Shown piece after piece: positions 29,321 through 38,027 of a stretch of DNA of 64,000 nt. Position 1 is the stretch's first letter. Each line of letters opens with the position of its first letter. Under the pieces are notes generated by a model, which made no database searches, was not told the DNA's origin, and was given only the letters and a program-made list of their open reading frames with translations. The translations under genes were made by a program, and so were the position numbers. Origin of the DNA: Sphaerimonospora sp050942215 (GTDB lineage Bacteria; Actinomycetota; Actinomycetes; Streptosporangiales; Streptosporangiaceae); assembly GCF_050942215.1 (NCBI RefSeq), contig NZ_CP192057.1, forward strand, positions 1-64,000. Reading direction: 5' to 3'.

Positions 29321-30573
29321 GCCATCTCTGCGGCAGCGCGATTCCCGGCGTTTGTCGCCGCCGCGATGCGGTCGTTGCTGAGCCAGCGGAAGAGCACAGG
29401 GCCGAGGACGACCAGAACCCCGCCCCCGATGAAGAAGGGCCAGGACAGGCCCACCGCACGGGCCAGCAGGCCGCCGGCGACCGCGCCCAGGGCTGAGGCG
29501 CCGGTCGACAGCGTGCGGAAAGCGGCGATGACACGGCCCTGCATGTGGTCGGGGATGAGTCGCGCCCGCAGGCTCACGGCGACGACCGACTGGGCCATGA
29601 CGACGAAGCCGTCGACTGCCATCAAAGCGCTGAGGGCCACCACGCTATCGACCCAGCCGAGCGAAGCAGTCGCCAGGCCCGACACAACCGTCGTCCAGAC
29701 CAGGGTGGTGCCTGGGCGTGTGATCGCACCGACACGATCGCCGAACACGCCTCCGAGGAATGCTCCTACAGCTCCACCCGCGAGCACGAGGCCGAACGTC
29801 GCGGGGGTCGCGTGGAGTCGCTCGACGACCGTGAGAGACAGGAGACTGTAGGTGGCGGAGCTGACCAGGTTGCCGACGCTGAACAGCATGCACAAGGCGA
29901 TGAGCATCGACGACTTAGCGAATCCCCGGACGCCTTCCCGCAGATCTTCGAGGAACCGGGGCGCCGGGCCATCATGGGCTGTCTTCCGTCGCGCGATGGG
30001 AAGCATGAGCATGAGCAGGAAGGCCGCAGCATAGCCCACTGCGCCCAGGGCGAACGGCGCGGCGATGGCGAGCGCGAACAGCCCGCTTCCCAAAGGTGGG
30101 CCGACGAAGCTGTTGGCGACGGTGTAGGTCGCCTGCAGCCGGCCGTTGGCCCGCTCGAGTTGGTGGTCGGCGACGATGCTCGGGACGAGCGCGGAGGAGG
30201 TGTTGTCGTACAGGGTCTCGGCGATCCCGAACACGAGGGCCAAGCCGTAGAGCATGGCGATGTGGAGGTAGCCGGTGACCAGCCCCACCGCTAGCAGACC
30301 GACTCCGGCGGCACGGATGATGCTGGCAATGCGGAGGAGGAGGACACGGTCGACACGGTCGGCAAGCGTGCCCATCGGGATCGACAGGAGCAGCCAGGGC
30401 AGGTACTGGATGGCCGTGATGGCCGTGATGGCGACCGGGTCACGCGTGAGTGTCAGGGCGACCAACGGCGTGGCGGCCAGCAGGATGCCGTCAGCGAGGT
30501 TCGAGGTCGCGGTGGCTGACCACAACCTCTGGAATCGCCGCCAAGCGGCACGGTCACGCGTCAGGTCTGTCAT
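29317..30573 (-). CDS. MFS exporter of the peptide operon
   Basis: From the ATG at 30573 the 418-residue protein has about twelve hydrophobic segments. It begins RAAWRRFQRLWSATATSNLA, with YLPWLLLSIPMGTLADRVDR (motif A of the MFS, here GxLADRxxR) and LEDLREGVRGFAKSSMLIAL at the central loop. It resembles MFS-3/enterobactin-type exporters that often serve biosynthetic clusters. The likely task is export of the finished product, giving self-protection. The gap to the upstream methylase gene is 97 bases. Confidence 0.85.
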   Translation of the reverse strand: MTDLTRDRAAWRRFQRLWSATATSNLADGILLAATPLVALTLTRDPVAITAITAIQYLPWLLLSIPMGTLADRVDRVLLLRIASIIRAAGVGLLAVGLVTGYLHIAMLYGLALVFGIAETLYDNTSSALVPSIVADHQLERANGRLQATYTVANSFVGPPLGSGLFALAIAAPFALGAVGYAAAFLLMLMLPIARRKTAHDGPAPRFLEDLREGVRGFAKSSMLIALCMLFSVGNLVSSATYSLLSLTVVERLHATPATFGLVLAGGAVGAFLGGVFGDRVGAITRPGTTLVWTTVVSGLATASLGWVDSVVALSALMAVDGFVVMAQSVVAVSLRARLIPDHMQGRVIAAFRTLSTGASALGAVAGGLLARAVGLSWPFFIGGGVLVVLGPVLFRWLSNDRIAAATNAGNRAAAEMA

Positions 30574-30670
30574 TCGTGGCTCTTTCGAGGTGAGTCCAAA
30601 TGCTGTCACGCTACAGGCCACCCTGATCAGCGGCTGACAAGCAAGCGGTGGAATCGGGGTGGTTGGATAT

Positions 30671-31519
30671 TCAGGTCTGCTTGTCGGCCATGCTCTTGGT
30701 GAGGCGACGGACAAACTCTTCGTCGAGCTCGAAGTTCGCAGCCGGCGGCACGTACAGCGAGGAGCCATACTGGAACAGCCGGGCATTTGCCGCAAGTTCC
30801 CCTAGTTCTCCACGGGTGACCTCGGTATTCCGCCCGGGTGCCGAGGCCGAAATAACGGCGTAATAGGGATGCTTCGTGTCAAAGGTTCGGAGCAGGTAGT
30901 CCTGCAGGAGCGACAGGTTGTTGGACCTCCACGGCGCTTCGAAGTCGACGCGGGCGTTTCCAACCGACGCGGGGTGGTAGATCAACACGCCCAAGGTGCT
31001 GTCGAGCTTGATTTTGTAAATAAGGAGTCGGTTGGAGTCGATGATCGTGGTGCCACGCGAGAGATAGTCGACGCCGAGGTCGGCCGCGATTGTGTCGAAG
31101 CTGGAGACACCGGGAACCACCTCGACCTCCAAGTCATCGAGCTCCCTCGCCAGCCTGGTCAGAGCGGTGGTGCTCGAGACACCGAGATGGGGGTTGCCCG
31201 GCTCCAGGAAGACGACGTGCCCACACTCGCGTGCGAGGTCGAGCACCGCCTTGAGGATCGCGTCGTAGTTCTCCGAGTCCACGCCGTTGAGCCTGTACAG
31301 CGAGGAGATGTCCTCGACACGCCGCGCACCCAACTCGGTCAGCCAACGGCCGATTCCAGGCCACGTCGCGGAGTACACGACGACCTCGGCCGAACGAATG
31401 GCGTGCATCCCGCCTGCCGTGATGTCGCGGGGTGGCAGCATCCCGGTGCCGACCAACGTGATCCGGTCGGTCCTGCGGCGCACGGCCTCGCCCTCGGATT
31501 GGTGTCGAAGTTCAGTCAC
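30671..31519 (-). CDS. Tetrapyrrole-methylase-family protein resembling borosin N-methyltransferases
   Basis: The GTG start at 31519 overlaps the previous stop (GTGA). The 282-residue protein has the TP-methylase fold: ITLVGTGMLPPRDIT (20-34), VVFLEPGNPHLGVSS (102-116) and VEVVPGVSSFDTIAADLGVD (132-151). Unlike CobA/RsmI types, it has LLIYKIKLDST in the middle and SSLYVPPA (253-260) near the end. Both resemble the backbone alpha-N-methyltransferases of borosins (OphMA, SonM), where the (S/T)xxYxPP end is conserved as I recall it. It would N-methylate peptide bonds of a precursor. No precursor is fused to it, so it would be a 'split' type acting on the 42-residue peptide. Certainty of family is high; of borosin function, moderate. 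Confidence 0.75.
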   Translation of the reverse strand: MTELRHQSEGEAVRRRTDRITLVGTGMLPPRDITAGGMHAIRSAEVVVYSATWPGIGRWLTELGARRVEDISSLYRLNGVDSENYDAILKAVLDLARECGHVVFLEPGNPHLGVSSTTALTRLARELDDLEVEVVPGVSSFDTIAADLGVDYLSRGTTIIDSNRLLIYKIKLDSTLGVLIYHPASVGNARVDFEAPWRSNNLSLLQDYLLRTFDTKHPYYAVISASAPGRNTEVTRGELGELAANARLFQYGSSLYVPPAANFELDEEFVRRLTKSMADKQT

Positions 31520-32106
31520 GACAGTGCTCCTGAGGTCAGTTGGTGAACGAGCGCCGCGCTCTCGAGGTGGGATGCATAGGCGAGTGGCCCGATTCGCACT
31601 GGTCGAAGCCCGATGCGTCGCGCGAGGTCCTCGATGGTGTCCGCGACTGAGTCGTCATCTGTGGCATACGGCGCCACGTCGGAGGCATCAGTGTCCATCC
31701 TGGCGGCGGTGAAGGTGTTGAAAGCCTTTGCGATCCGCGTGTAGGGGAGCGCCCGGGCAATGCCGAGACAGCCGTCCCCGGCCGCGAACGGGTCACCGCG
31801 ATCCCGAAGAAGCAGCGGGTTCGTCACGTCGACAAGCGACCTCCCAGCGGCGAAGGCAGGAAAACGCTGGCTCAACCGCAGCGCGACGGGGTAGGGAAGC
31901 GCGAGGACCAGGAGATCGGACTCACCCAGCACGGTTGCCATGTCGGTGATGAGTTCGGGGACCTCGGCGAGGGCCGGGTACCCCCGGGCACGTTCGGCCG
32001 CTTTGGCCACGTCGCGCGTCGTTACCCGCACGTCGACCCGATGGCGGGCCAGGCGTGCGGCGAGGGCCAACCCGAAGGGCCCTGCTCCCAAGATCCCGAC
32101 GTTCAT
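31516..32106 (-). CDS. F420H2:NADP-oxidoreductase-like (Rossmann) protein
   Basis: The 196-residue protein starts NVGILGAGPFGLALAARLAR with the GxGxxG nucleotide loop. It continues with DLLVLALPYPVALRL, VDVTNPLLLRDRG and IAKAFNTFTAARMD, the KAFNT motif of the NADP_oxidored_F420 family. It could supply electrons between NADPH and F420, or reduce an intermediate such as an imine. Start and stop codons overlap those of both neighbours (ATGA and GTGA), showing tight coupling. Confidence 0.8.
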   Translation of the reverse strand: MNVGILGAGPFGLALAARLARHRVDVRVTTRDVAKAAERARGYPALAEVPELITDMATVLGESDLLVLALPYPVALRLSQRFPAFAAGRSLVDVTNPLLLRDRGDPFAAGDGCLGIARALPYTRIAKAFNTFTAARMDTDASDVAPYATDDDSVADTIEDLARRIGLRPVRIGPLAYASHLESAALVHQLTSGALS

Positions 32107-33488
32107 CGCCCCGCTCCTGCTCCCGCCGGCTTAGACCTCACTGTCGACATGGCGTACCGGTGCGCACGGCGGATGATGTGCCAGCAGATCTCCAGCTCGG
32201 CCTGGTCCCGAGGTGCCCATACGAGTAACGACCGCTCGTGGACGACGTGCCCGGCGAGCAGATGAGGGATGCCCCATCCCTTGGCGAGCAGCTCGGCGTG
32301 GTCTTCGGGGCTGAAGACCACGTGCAGCGACCCGTCATGTTGCGGGTGGAAATGTAGGAACTCCGAGCCAGCCATGAGGCTGTCGTCCTCCGGCTCATGG
32401 CCGGCGACGTGGAAGGCGACACTGCCCGGGATCGCAAGGAGGGTCCGCTGGATCGTGACACCCGGCAGCTCGCTCGCGCGCCGGATCAGTTCTTCGCGAG
32501 CACTGGGCGGCCCGTTCTGCGTGATCTGCTGCTGGGGCACCTCCAAGGTGGTGTGCGGCGTTGCGCCCAGCCGCGGCGGGAGCTCCTCGACAGCTCCATC
32601 CGCACCGACGATCCGTCGGCGTGCCACACTCGCATGAGGGAGTTCGTGCAGCACGCCGGCGATCTCGGCATCAGTGAGATCGAGGTGTAGCGCACCGAGG
32701 TTGGCCCGGATGTGGCTTACATCGGCCGAGCCCGGGATGGGTATGACATGGCGACCGATCTCCAGCAGGAGCCGCAGCACGAGCTGTCCGACGGCGCTGC
32801 GGGCCAGCCGTCGTGGCACGTGCTCGAGGACGCCGGATAGGAAGACTCTCCCGTGGTCGAACGGCTGATGGCCCAGGAAGGCGATGCCAGCCGCCGCGCA
32901 GGCGTCCACGACCGCAAGCGTCGCCTCGTCCAGGCGGAGCAGCGAAAGCTGGTTCTGGACCGAGGCGAGGGGACCGGTCCGTCTTGCTTGGGCCAGCTGG
33001 TCGGCCGACACGTTGCATACGCCAACCTCGCCCACCTCTCCCCGGTCACGCAGGTCCCACAATGCCCCGAGGGAATCCTCGATCGGGACGGTGCGATCAA
33101 CACCGTGAAGCTGGACGAGATCGAGGTGATCGCGCCGAAGTCGGCGCAGCGAGTCGTGGACCTCCTCGACGAGCCGGTCGGGCCGACCATCGAGGACCCA
33201 GCCTCGGCCGGCGTCACGATGCTTGCCCACCTTGGTGGCAACGACCGGCTGGTCTGCTCGTCCAGCCAGCGCCCGACCGATGATCTCCTCGGACCAGCCC
33301 GGGCCGTAGGAAGTCGCGGTGTCGATGAGCTCGATCCCACTGTCGCACGCCACCCGCACCGCGGTGACGACTTCATCCACGTCCCGTGGAGGTCCCCAGA
33401 TGTCAGGACCGCAGAACTTGTTGCCACCCAGCCCGATACGGTGCACTGGCCGTAGCCCGCCGATGGTGACGTGCACAGGCCAGCTCAT
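32103..33488 (-). CDS. Aldo/keto reductase fused to a DUF5519/luciferase-like domain
   Basis: The ATG at 33488 overlaps the P450 stop. Residues about 10-300 form an aldo/keto reductase barrel with the full tetrad: D56 and Y61 (LIDTATSYG), K86 (VATKVGKH) and H128 (LVQLHGVD). After a linker, residues about 335-450 (AREELIRRASELPGVT, FLHFHPQHDGSLHVVFSPED, HAELLAKGWGIPHLL, ERSLLVWAPRDQAELEICWH) resemble the small domain known to me as DUF5519/'luciferase family' (PF17648). That name is from memory and should be confirmed. Such a fusion is unusual. It may reduce a carbonyl generated by the oxygenases. Confidence 0.75.
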   Translation of the reverse strand: MSWPVHVTIGGLRPVHRIGLGGNKFCGPDIWGPPRDVDEVVTAVRVACDSGIELIDTATSYGPGWSEEIIGRALAGRADQPVVATKVGKHRDAGRGWVLDGRPDRLVEEVHDSLRRLRRDHLDLVQLHGVDRTVPIEDSLGALWDLRDRGEVGEVGVCNVSADQLAQARRTGPLASVQNQLSLLRLDEATLAVVDACAAAGIAFLGHQPFDHGRVFLSGVLEHVPRRLARSAVGQLVLRLLLEIGRHVIPIPGSADVSHIRANLGALHLDLTDAEIAGVLHELPHASVARRRIVGADGAVEELPPRLGATPHTTLEVPQQQITQNGPPSAREELIRRASELPGVTIQRTLLAIPGSVAFHVAGHEPEDDSLMAGSEFLHFHPQHDGSLHVVFSPEDHAELLAKGWGIPHLLAGHVVHERSLLVWAPRDQAELEICWHIIRRAHRYAMSTVRSKPAGAGAGR

Positions 33489-34693
33489 GCCTGGCCTTTC
33501 GCGTGCGCCGCAGAGCGCAGGCGCACGGGAAGAGCGACGAGTGACCGTCCGAGCGCCTGCGCGGTCCACTCAGGAGGCTTCGACCTGTCGACATCCAAGC
33601 GTGCGAGGAGAGGCAACAGGGCTCGGAGCATGGCGGTGATCTCGACCCGGGCGAGAGACGCCCCCAGACAGTAGTGCCGTCCGTACGAGAAGCTCAGGTG
33701 TGGGTTCGGTGTCCGCCGCAGGTCCATCTCCCGGGGCCGTGCGAAGACTCGGGCGTCCATGTTGCACAAACGCAGGAGTACCGCGATTCGTGCCTTTGCC
33801 GGCAGTATGAGGTCGCCGACCGCGATCGGCTCCCGCGCGATCCGGGCCACCACGTGAGCGGGCGAGTGGAGGCGCAACAGTTCCTCAACCGCAGTGGGAA
33901 GCAAGCTGGGCCCGCCATCAAGGAGGGTGCGGGTGCGCCGTGGATCCCACAGAAGCGCCAACGCGAGGTTCCCAAACAGGTTCGCACTGGTCTCGAACCC
34001 AGCCAGGAGAAGGAGCGAGACGGTCGCGCGCATGAGTTCGCGGTCTCCGTCGCATGCCATGGCGAGACGAGCCAGCAGGCTGCCATCGAAGCGACCGCCG
34101 TCCATCAGCATGTCTGCGGTCGTCTGCAGCTCAACGGCCACACGGTCAAGGTATTCGCGGTCCTCGTCCCCGGTAGAACGGATACGAGTGGCGAGGTCAA
34201 CCACCGTGGTCACCGCCTCGGTGTCGATGCCGAGAGTGTGCGTGAGGATCTTCACGGTGCAGGGGACAGCGAAGTCCGTGATCACGTCGGCCGCCCCCTC
34301 CGCCTCAATGCGTGACCGGAAAGCCTCGGCATGGGCGGCACTGATCATGCCGATCCGATCACCATTGCAGTTCAGGGCCCCCCGTGCGAAGTCGGCGTCG
34401 AAGGCGGAGCGCAGACGACGGTGCGTCGAGCCGTCAAGGAATACGAAGAAGCGCTCCGCGAGTCGGTTCCAGCGACTGCCTGCGATCGGGTAGTCGGAAC
34501 GTGGCTCTGCGCAGGGGGAGCGGAGGATATGGACTGCCTCGGGATGGCCGGTGACGAGGTAGTCACCGCGCGGCGTCCGGGCGACGGGCGGCGCCGACTC
34601 GAAGGCTCGATAGGCGTCGTCGGCGAAGGCGTCGCTCGGGTCGCAGTCAAGCTCGAAGGTGGGAACGGCGATCGGCGGAGCCTTGGACATCAT
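33485..34693 (-). CDS. Cytochrome P450 of the peptide operon
   Basis: From the ATG at 34693 (overlapping the previous stop by ATGA) the protein has 402 residues. The hallmarks are present: HRRLR in helix C (91-95), AGFETSAN in helix I (231-238), EELLR as ExxR (271-274), and FSYGRHYCLG with the heme Cys at 342. The usual acid-alcohol pair AGxDT is AGFET here, which is acceptable. It is a soluble bacterial class-I enzyme; no ferredoxin gene is in the operon. In a peptide pathway it could hydroxylate or cross-link an aromatic residue such as Trp26 of the peptide, which is inference. Confidence 0.9.
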   Translation of the reverse strand: MMSKAPPIAVPTFELDCDPSDAFADDAYRAFESAPPVARTPRGDYLVTGHPEAVHILRSPCAEPRSDYPIAGSRWNRLAERFFVFLDGSTHRRLRSAFDADFARGALNCNGDRIGMISAAHAEAFRSRIEAEGAADVITDFAVPCTVKILTHTLGIDTEAVTTVVDLATRIRSTGDEDREYLDRVAVELQTTADMLMDGGRFDGSLLARLAMACDGDRELMRATVSLLLLAGFETSANLFGNLALALLWDPRRTRTLLDGGPSLLPTAVEELLRLHSPAHVVARIAREPIAVGDLILPAKARIAVLLRLCNMDARVFARPREMDLRRTPNPHLSFSYGRHYCLGASLARVEITAMLRALLPLLARLDVDRSKPPEWTAQALGRSLVALPVRLRSAAHAKGQA

Positions 34694-35418
34694 TTGATCC
34701 CGAAGCCGACGATGCTGCATCGGAACTGGTCGCCAGCCGCCGGGAGTACCGGGTTCACCCTGTGCTCGACCTGGCCGTTGATGAGCACGAGCCGGTTGGG
34801 ACGCGCCGTGTAGAAGCGGCCGGTCCCGATCTGCATGCGCCGCTCCTCGGCGGGATCGGTACGGAAGTCAGGTCCAATGACCGCACCGAGCGACTCGTAG
34901 TCCGGTCGCTCCGCACCGCCGCCCGCGCTATCGGCCAGTGCACCGACACCGAGTTCGGCCGCGCCGTCCATGACCATGAGCTCGCCTCCCCAGGAAGAAT
35001 CCCAGCGAGGATGCACGTAGAAGATGTACGCACCATTCACCTGGTCGGTGTCAGCGTGCCAGAAGAGCCCGGCGCCAGCGCCCATGGCAATGAGCTTGCC
35101 CGTCAGGATTCGGCTTCCGACCACCCCGGCGCCCGGTCCATCCGAGATCGGCGCTCGGGAGTTACGTAGTTGGTCGACGAAGTCACCGATGAGCCCAAGA
35201 CGGGGCGGGGTCGACTGCTTCTGCCCCCTCAGCACACCCGCACTCTGAATGATCGGCAGGCCAGGGGGGCCGTAGGGTTTGTTCCACTTTGTCGAATGGA
35301 TCGGCTCGTAGTCGACGAACTGGATGCTCATGCTCAGACGCCTGAAGGCGTCCCGATCGGGAAAGTCGTCAATCACCAAGCAGGTGTCGTCACTGTAGGA
35401 GACACGCAAGAGGATCAA
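34690..35418 (-). CDS. 2OG-Fe(II) oxygenase (prolyl-4-hydroxylase-like)
   Basis: The frame starts at a TTG at 35418 with GGAAGG 4 bases upstream on the minus strand. The 242-residue protein has H121 and D123 in GLFWHADTDQVNGAYIFYVH, and the distal H219 in RLVLINGQVEHRVNPV. Together these make the HxD...H iron site of prolyl-hydroxylase-type dioxygenases, with R220 or R233 as candidates for binding 2-oxoglutarate. It lies 41 bases after the peptide gene and overlaps the P450 gene by 4 bases. It probably hydroxylates a residue of the peptide (Pro27 and Pro34 are available), which is inferred. Confidence 0.8.
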   Translation of the reverse strand: MILLRVSYSDDTCLVIDDFPDRDAFRRLSMSIQFVDYEPIHSTKWNKPYGPPGLPIIQSAGVLRGQKQSTPPRLGLIGDFVDQLRNSRAPISDGPGAGVVGSRILTGKLIAMGAGAGLFWHADTDQVNGAYIFYVHPRWDSSWGGELMVMDGAAELGVGALADSAGGGAERPDYESLGAVIGPDFRTDPAEERRMQIGTGRFYTARPNRLVLINGQVEHRVNPVLPAAGDQFRCSIVGFGIK

Positions 35419-35459
35419 TTTTCCTTCCGAGTCGGGACGTCTTCAGGGGTCGTCATTCC

Positions 35460-35588
35460 TCACGAGATCCGCGAAAGCACGTCCTCGGGGATCGCCGTGA
35501 GGCGGCGCGGCCACATCAACGCCTCGATCTGCTCGTCGGAGACGTCGATGGTCTGGACTTCGCTCTCCGCTGCCGTATCTTTGGCCAT
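35460..35588 (-). CDS. 42-residue putative RiPP precursor peptide
   Basis: The ATG at 35588 is preceded by AAAGGGGGT, one base off the full anti-16S complement, with 9-base spacing and an in-frame TAA just upstream, so the start is firm. The peptide begins MAKDTAAESEVQTIDVSDEQ, an acidic, helix-prone leader-like half. It continues IEALMWPRRLT (21-31) and AIPEDVLSRIS (32-42). It has one Trp, two Pro and three Arg, and no Cys, Phe or Tyr. It is the first gene of an operon of oxygenases and methyltransferases. It is too short to match a full borosin-binding domain. No cleavage site or family is recognised. It could alternatively be a regulatory peptide. Confidence 0.75.
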   Translation of the reverse strand: MAKDTAAESEVQTIDVSDEQIEALMWPRRLTAIPEDVLSRIS

Positions 35589-35639
35589 CTGGTTGCACCC
35601 CCTTTATGCATGTTTGACCATGACGCATAGCTTTTCTCT

Positions 35640-35675
35640 AATGAGAGCAATCGTCAACTCCTTTGGGTCAAGATC
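35640..35675 (-). promoter_or_regulatory. AT-rich promoter region of the peptide operon
   Basis: On the minus strand, TTGACC (35671-35666) and TTGACG (35657-35652) are candidate -35 hexamers within a distinctly AT-rich 170-base gap upstream of the peptide gene. No good -10 at standard spacing is evident, so the exact promoter is undetermined. Confidence 0.3.
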
Positions 35676-35761
35676 TTTTATTTGGCCCTGTTTCAACTCA
35701 TTTCGCAGGTAACTCGGGCCACTACACCTAAGATCAATCCTTAGAGTTCAATCCTGCTACG

Positions 35762-37816
35762 TCACAGCAGGCTCAGGTCGGCGGCGGCCGGGCGCAGTGG
35801 CCGCCAGCCGCCGACATCGAGCTTGGCGAGCTCTGCCTCGACATCCACGGTGATGACGCCGAAGAAGTTGACGTTTTCGCTGTGCGCTGGGGAGATGTGG
35901 GCCAGCAGTTCGTCCGGCACGTCTCGGCCGGCGGCTCTCAACTGCCGCACGGCAAGGGAGTAATACTCCGTTGTCCAGGCGATGACGGCGTTGGTCAAGA
36001 CGGTCAGACACCACGCCTGGTCGGTCTGGTCGCTTAGCTGCGGCTTGGTGACCGCGCCCTGGTGGGCGTAGTGCAGGTCACGGCGCAGCGCGTGCAGGCT
36101 CTCCCCCTTGTTCAGCTGTCGGGCGATCTTCCTGCGGTAGGCCGGATCGGACAGGTACTTCGCGGCGTGCAGAGTGCGCCGGAGCATGCCCCATTCCTTC
36201 AGTGCCGCCGCCAGGATGTTCTGCCGGGAGGCCGCCGACCATTTGCCAACCACCAGGGAGGCGGTGGCTTGACCGTACTTTAGCGAGCCAGCCATTCGCA
36301 GCAGATCAGGCCAGCAGTCGGTGTACAGGTAGGTCGCCGGGTCGGCGTAGCGCCTCGAACCCGGCACGAAGATGTCCCCCGAGCGCAGCCCGTCGCGCAG
36401 CGCCAGGACCACGCATAACTCCCAGTAGTGGCGGTAGGCCGTCTCATCGCCGCTCTTGCGGGCCTTGTCCAGATACTCCGCATACCGGGTGGGGACGAAC
36501 GAGGTCGGTGCCTCCTCGGGCACCTTACGCCCGCCGCTGTCGTTGAGCCGCTTCAAAATGGCCACCGCGTCCATCAGGTCTGCGGTGCCCGGGCCGCCCT
36601 GGAAATGGATCGCCGCGAGCACCTGCGGAGTGAACTGCCGCAGGTAGGTATAGGAGGCGTGCAGCGCCGACAGCCGTCCGTGATCGCGCGGCAACCTCTT
36701 CCACCCGTCGGCCACGACCTCGCGTAGCTTGCCCATTCCGATCCGGTTCCGCAGCAAAGCACCGATCTGCTCATCCGGGATCGACGGGTCGGCAAGCAGC
36801 GGCAAGATCACCTCTAACAGCAACTGCCGGGCCTCACCGGCCTTAGCCCGCTCAATCAGTGCCTCATCGGTCTTGGTCTTGGCCCGGGACTCCCGGGCCG
36901 ATACCGCCTGATCGAACAGGATCACGACCTCATCGACCTGGTCCACAGCTGACTGTGCGACCACCGCCAGAAGGATCGGATAGCGGCGGCGCTCATCGCG
37001 GCGTTCCAGCGCCTGATTGGTGGAGCGGCGACCCACCGAGGCCAAGAAACGGCGCCGCTCGGCCGCCAGCATGGACACATCCAGCGTGTGCACGTCCATG
37101 TTCCGCAGATAGGTGAGCTTGTCGATCGCGGTCTTCACCGATGTCGCGGTGGCGTCGGTCGCCGCTTTGATCAGCCACGCCAAGCGTGTCGTCTTCAGCC
37201 CGGCGTCATACACCAGCAGCCGATCCAGATCCGCGCGCAGCTGATCGGTCAGCAGGTGCGCCACCTTTTCCCAGGTCAGTGACGTGGCGCTGGTCCGGGC
37301 CGTGGCCACCATCTTCGCTAGCGTCGTCATGCCCGGCCGGATGGTCTTGGACGCCATCAGATACTCGGTCGCCAGGTTGAACAGCAATGTCGGCGAGTCG
37401 TGCTCCATGGCCCGATCCAGCAGGAACTGCTCCAGTTCCTTGATCGCCATACTCCCAGCCGGGGCGTTCTTCCAGCCTAAGTAGCCGGCCACCAGCCGCA
37501 GATGATCGCTGCGGGTCTGCTCCCGCTGGCCGTACTCCTCAAGAACGCCAGGATCCACATCCAGTCGCTCAGCCAGCCGGGCCACTGCCACCCGCGGCGC
37601 CGACCGCACCTCATCCGGTACGAACCCCAGCCACGGCAACGTCGAAAGCTGGACAGCAAGCCCGAGACGGTCGCTGGGGCCACGACCACGACCTGGGTCG
37701 ATGAAGGCAACGTCGGCGGGCGTCAAGGTGAAGTACCGGATCAGATCGTCCCGGCCGATGTCGGGAAACGATCGCAACCGCTCTAACTGATCCTCAGAGA
37801 ACATCCGAGTCGACAT
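35762..37816 (-). pseudogene. tnpA: Tn3-family transposase with in-frame loss of the catalytic core
   Basis: The open frame (684 residues from the ATG at 37816) has a normal Tn3 N-terminus (MFSEDQLERLRSFPDIGRDD) and a normal C-terminus (SPAHSENVNFFGVITVDVEA). Near 36320 the text jumps from GDIFVPGSRRYADPATYLYT to CWPDLLRMAGSLKYGQAT. In complete TnpA proteins about 250-300 residues holding both catalytic aspartates lie between these motifs. The frame is preserved, so a stable but non-catalytic protein could be made; the late Glu (LNKGESLHALRRD) remains. Confidence 0.8.
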
Positions 37817-38027
37817 CGACCACCCCCACACCGCGATGGGCAGGACTGTACGAACCGTAGCGGAAGTGATCAGCGAACGGAATCGACCCGCGTCAGTACA
37901 GGTCAGGCAAATCCGTTGGAAATTTCCCCGGGACTACAGCAACCCCTAAGAGGGCGGTTCGCGAGTTGATGTCCCGTTTGTCGTTGGGGTTGGAAGAGGC
38001 GGGCTGGTCAGGGGGCCGGCTGCTGGT

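Noticed and set aside
28097..29851. 584-codon plus-strand frame across the IS3 end and the PRMT-like gene
   Set aside because: It is a shadow frame running through two unrelated genes; no domain is recognised.
30671..31519. TP-methylase as part of cobalamin or siroheme synthesis
   Set aside because: No other tetrapyrrole gene is present, and the C-terminal YVPP region fits the peptide N-methyltransferase branch better.
35443..35628. 61-codon minus-strand frame as the peptide gene
   Set aside because: It is in a different frame from the ribosome site; the 42-codon frame from 35588 has the matching start, upstream stop and sensible composition.
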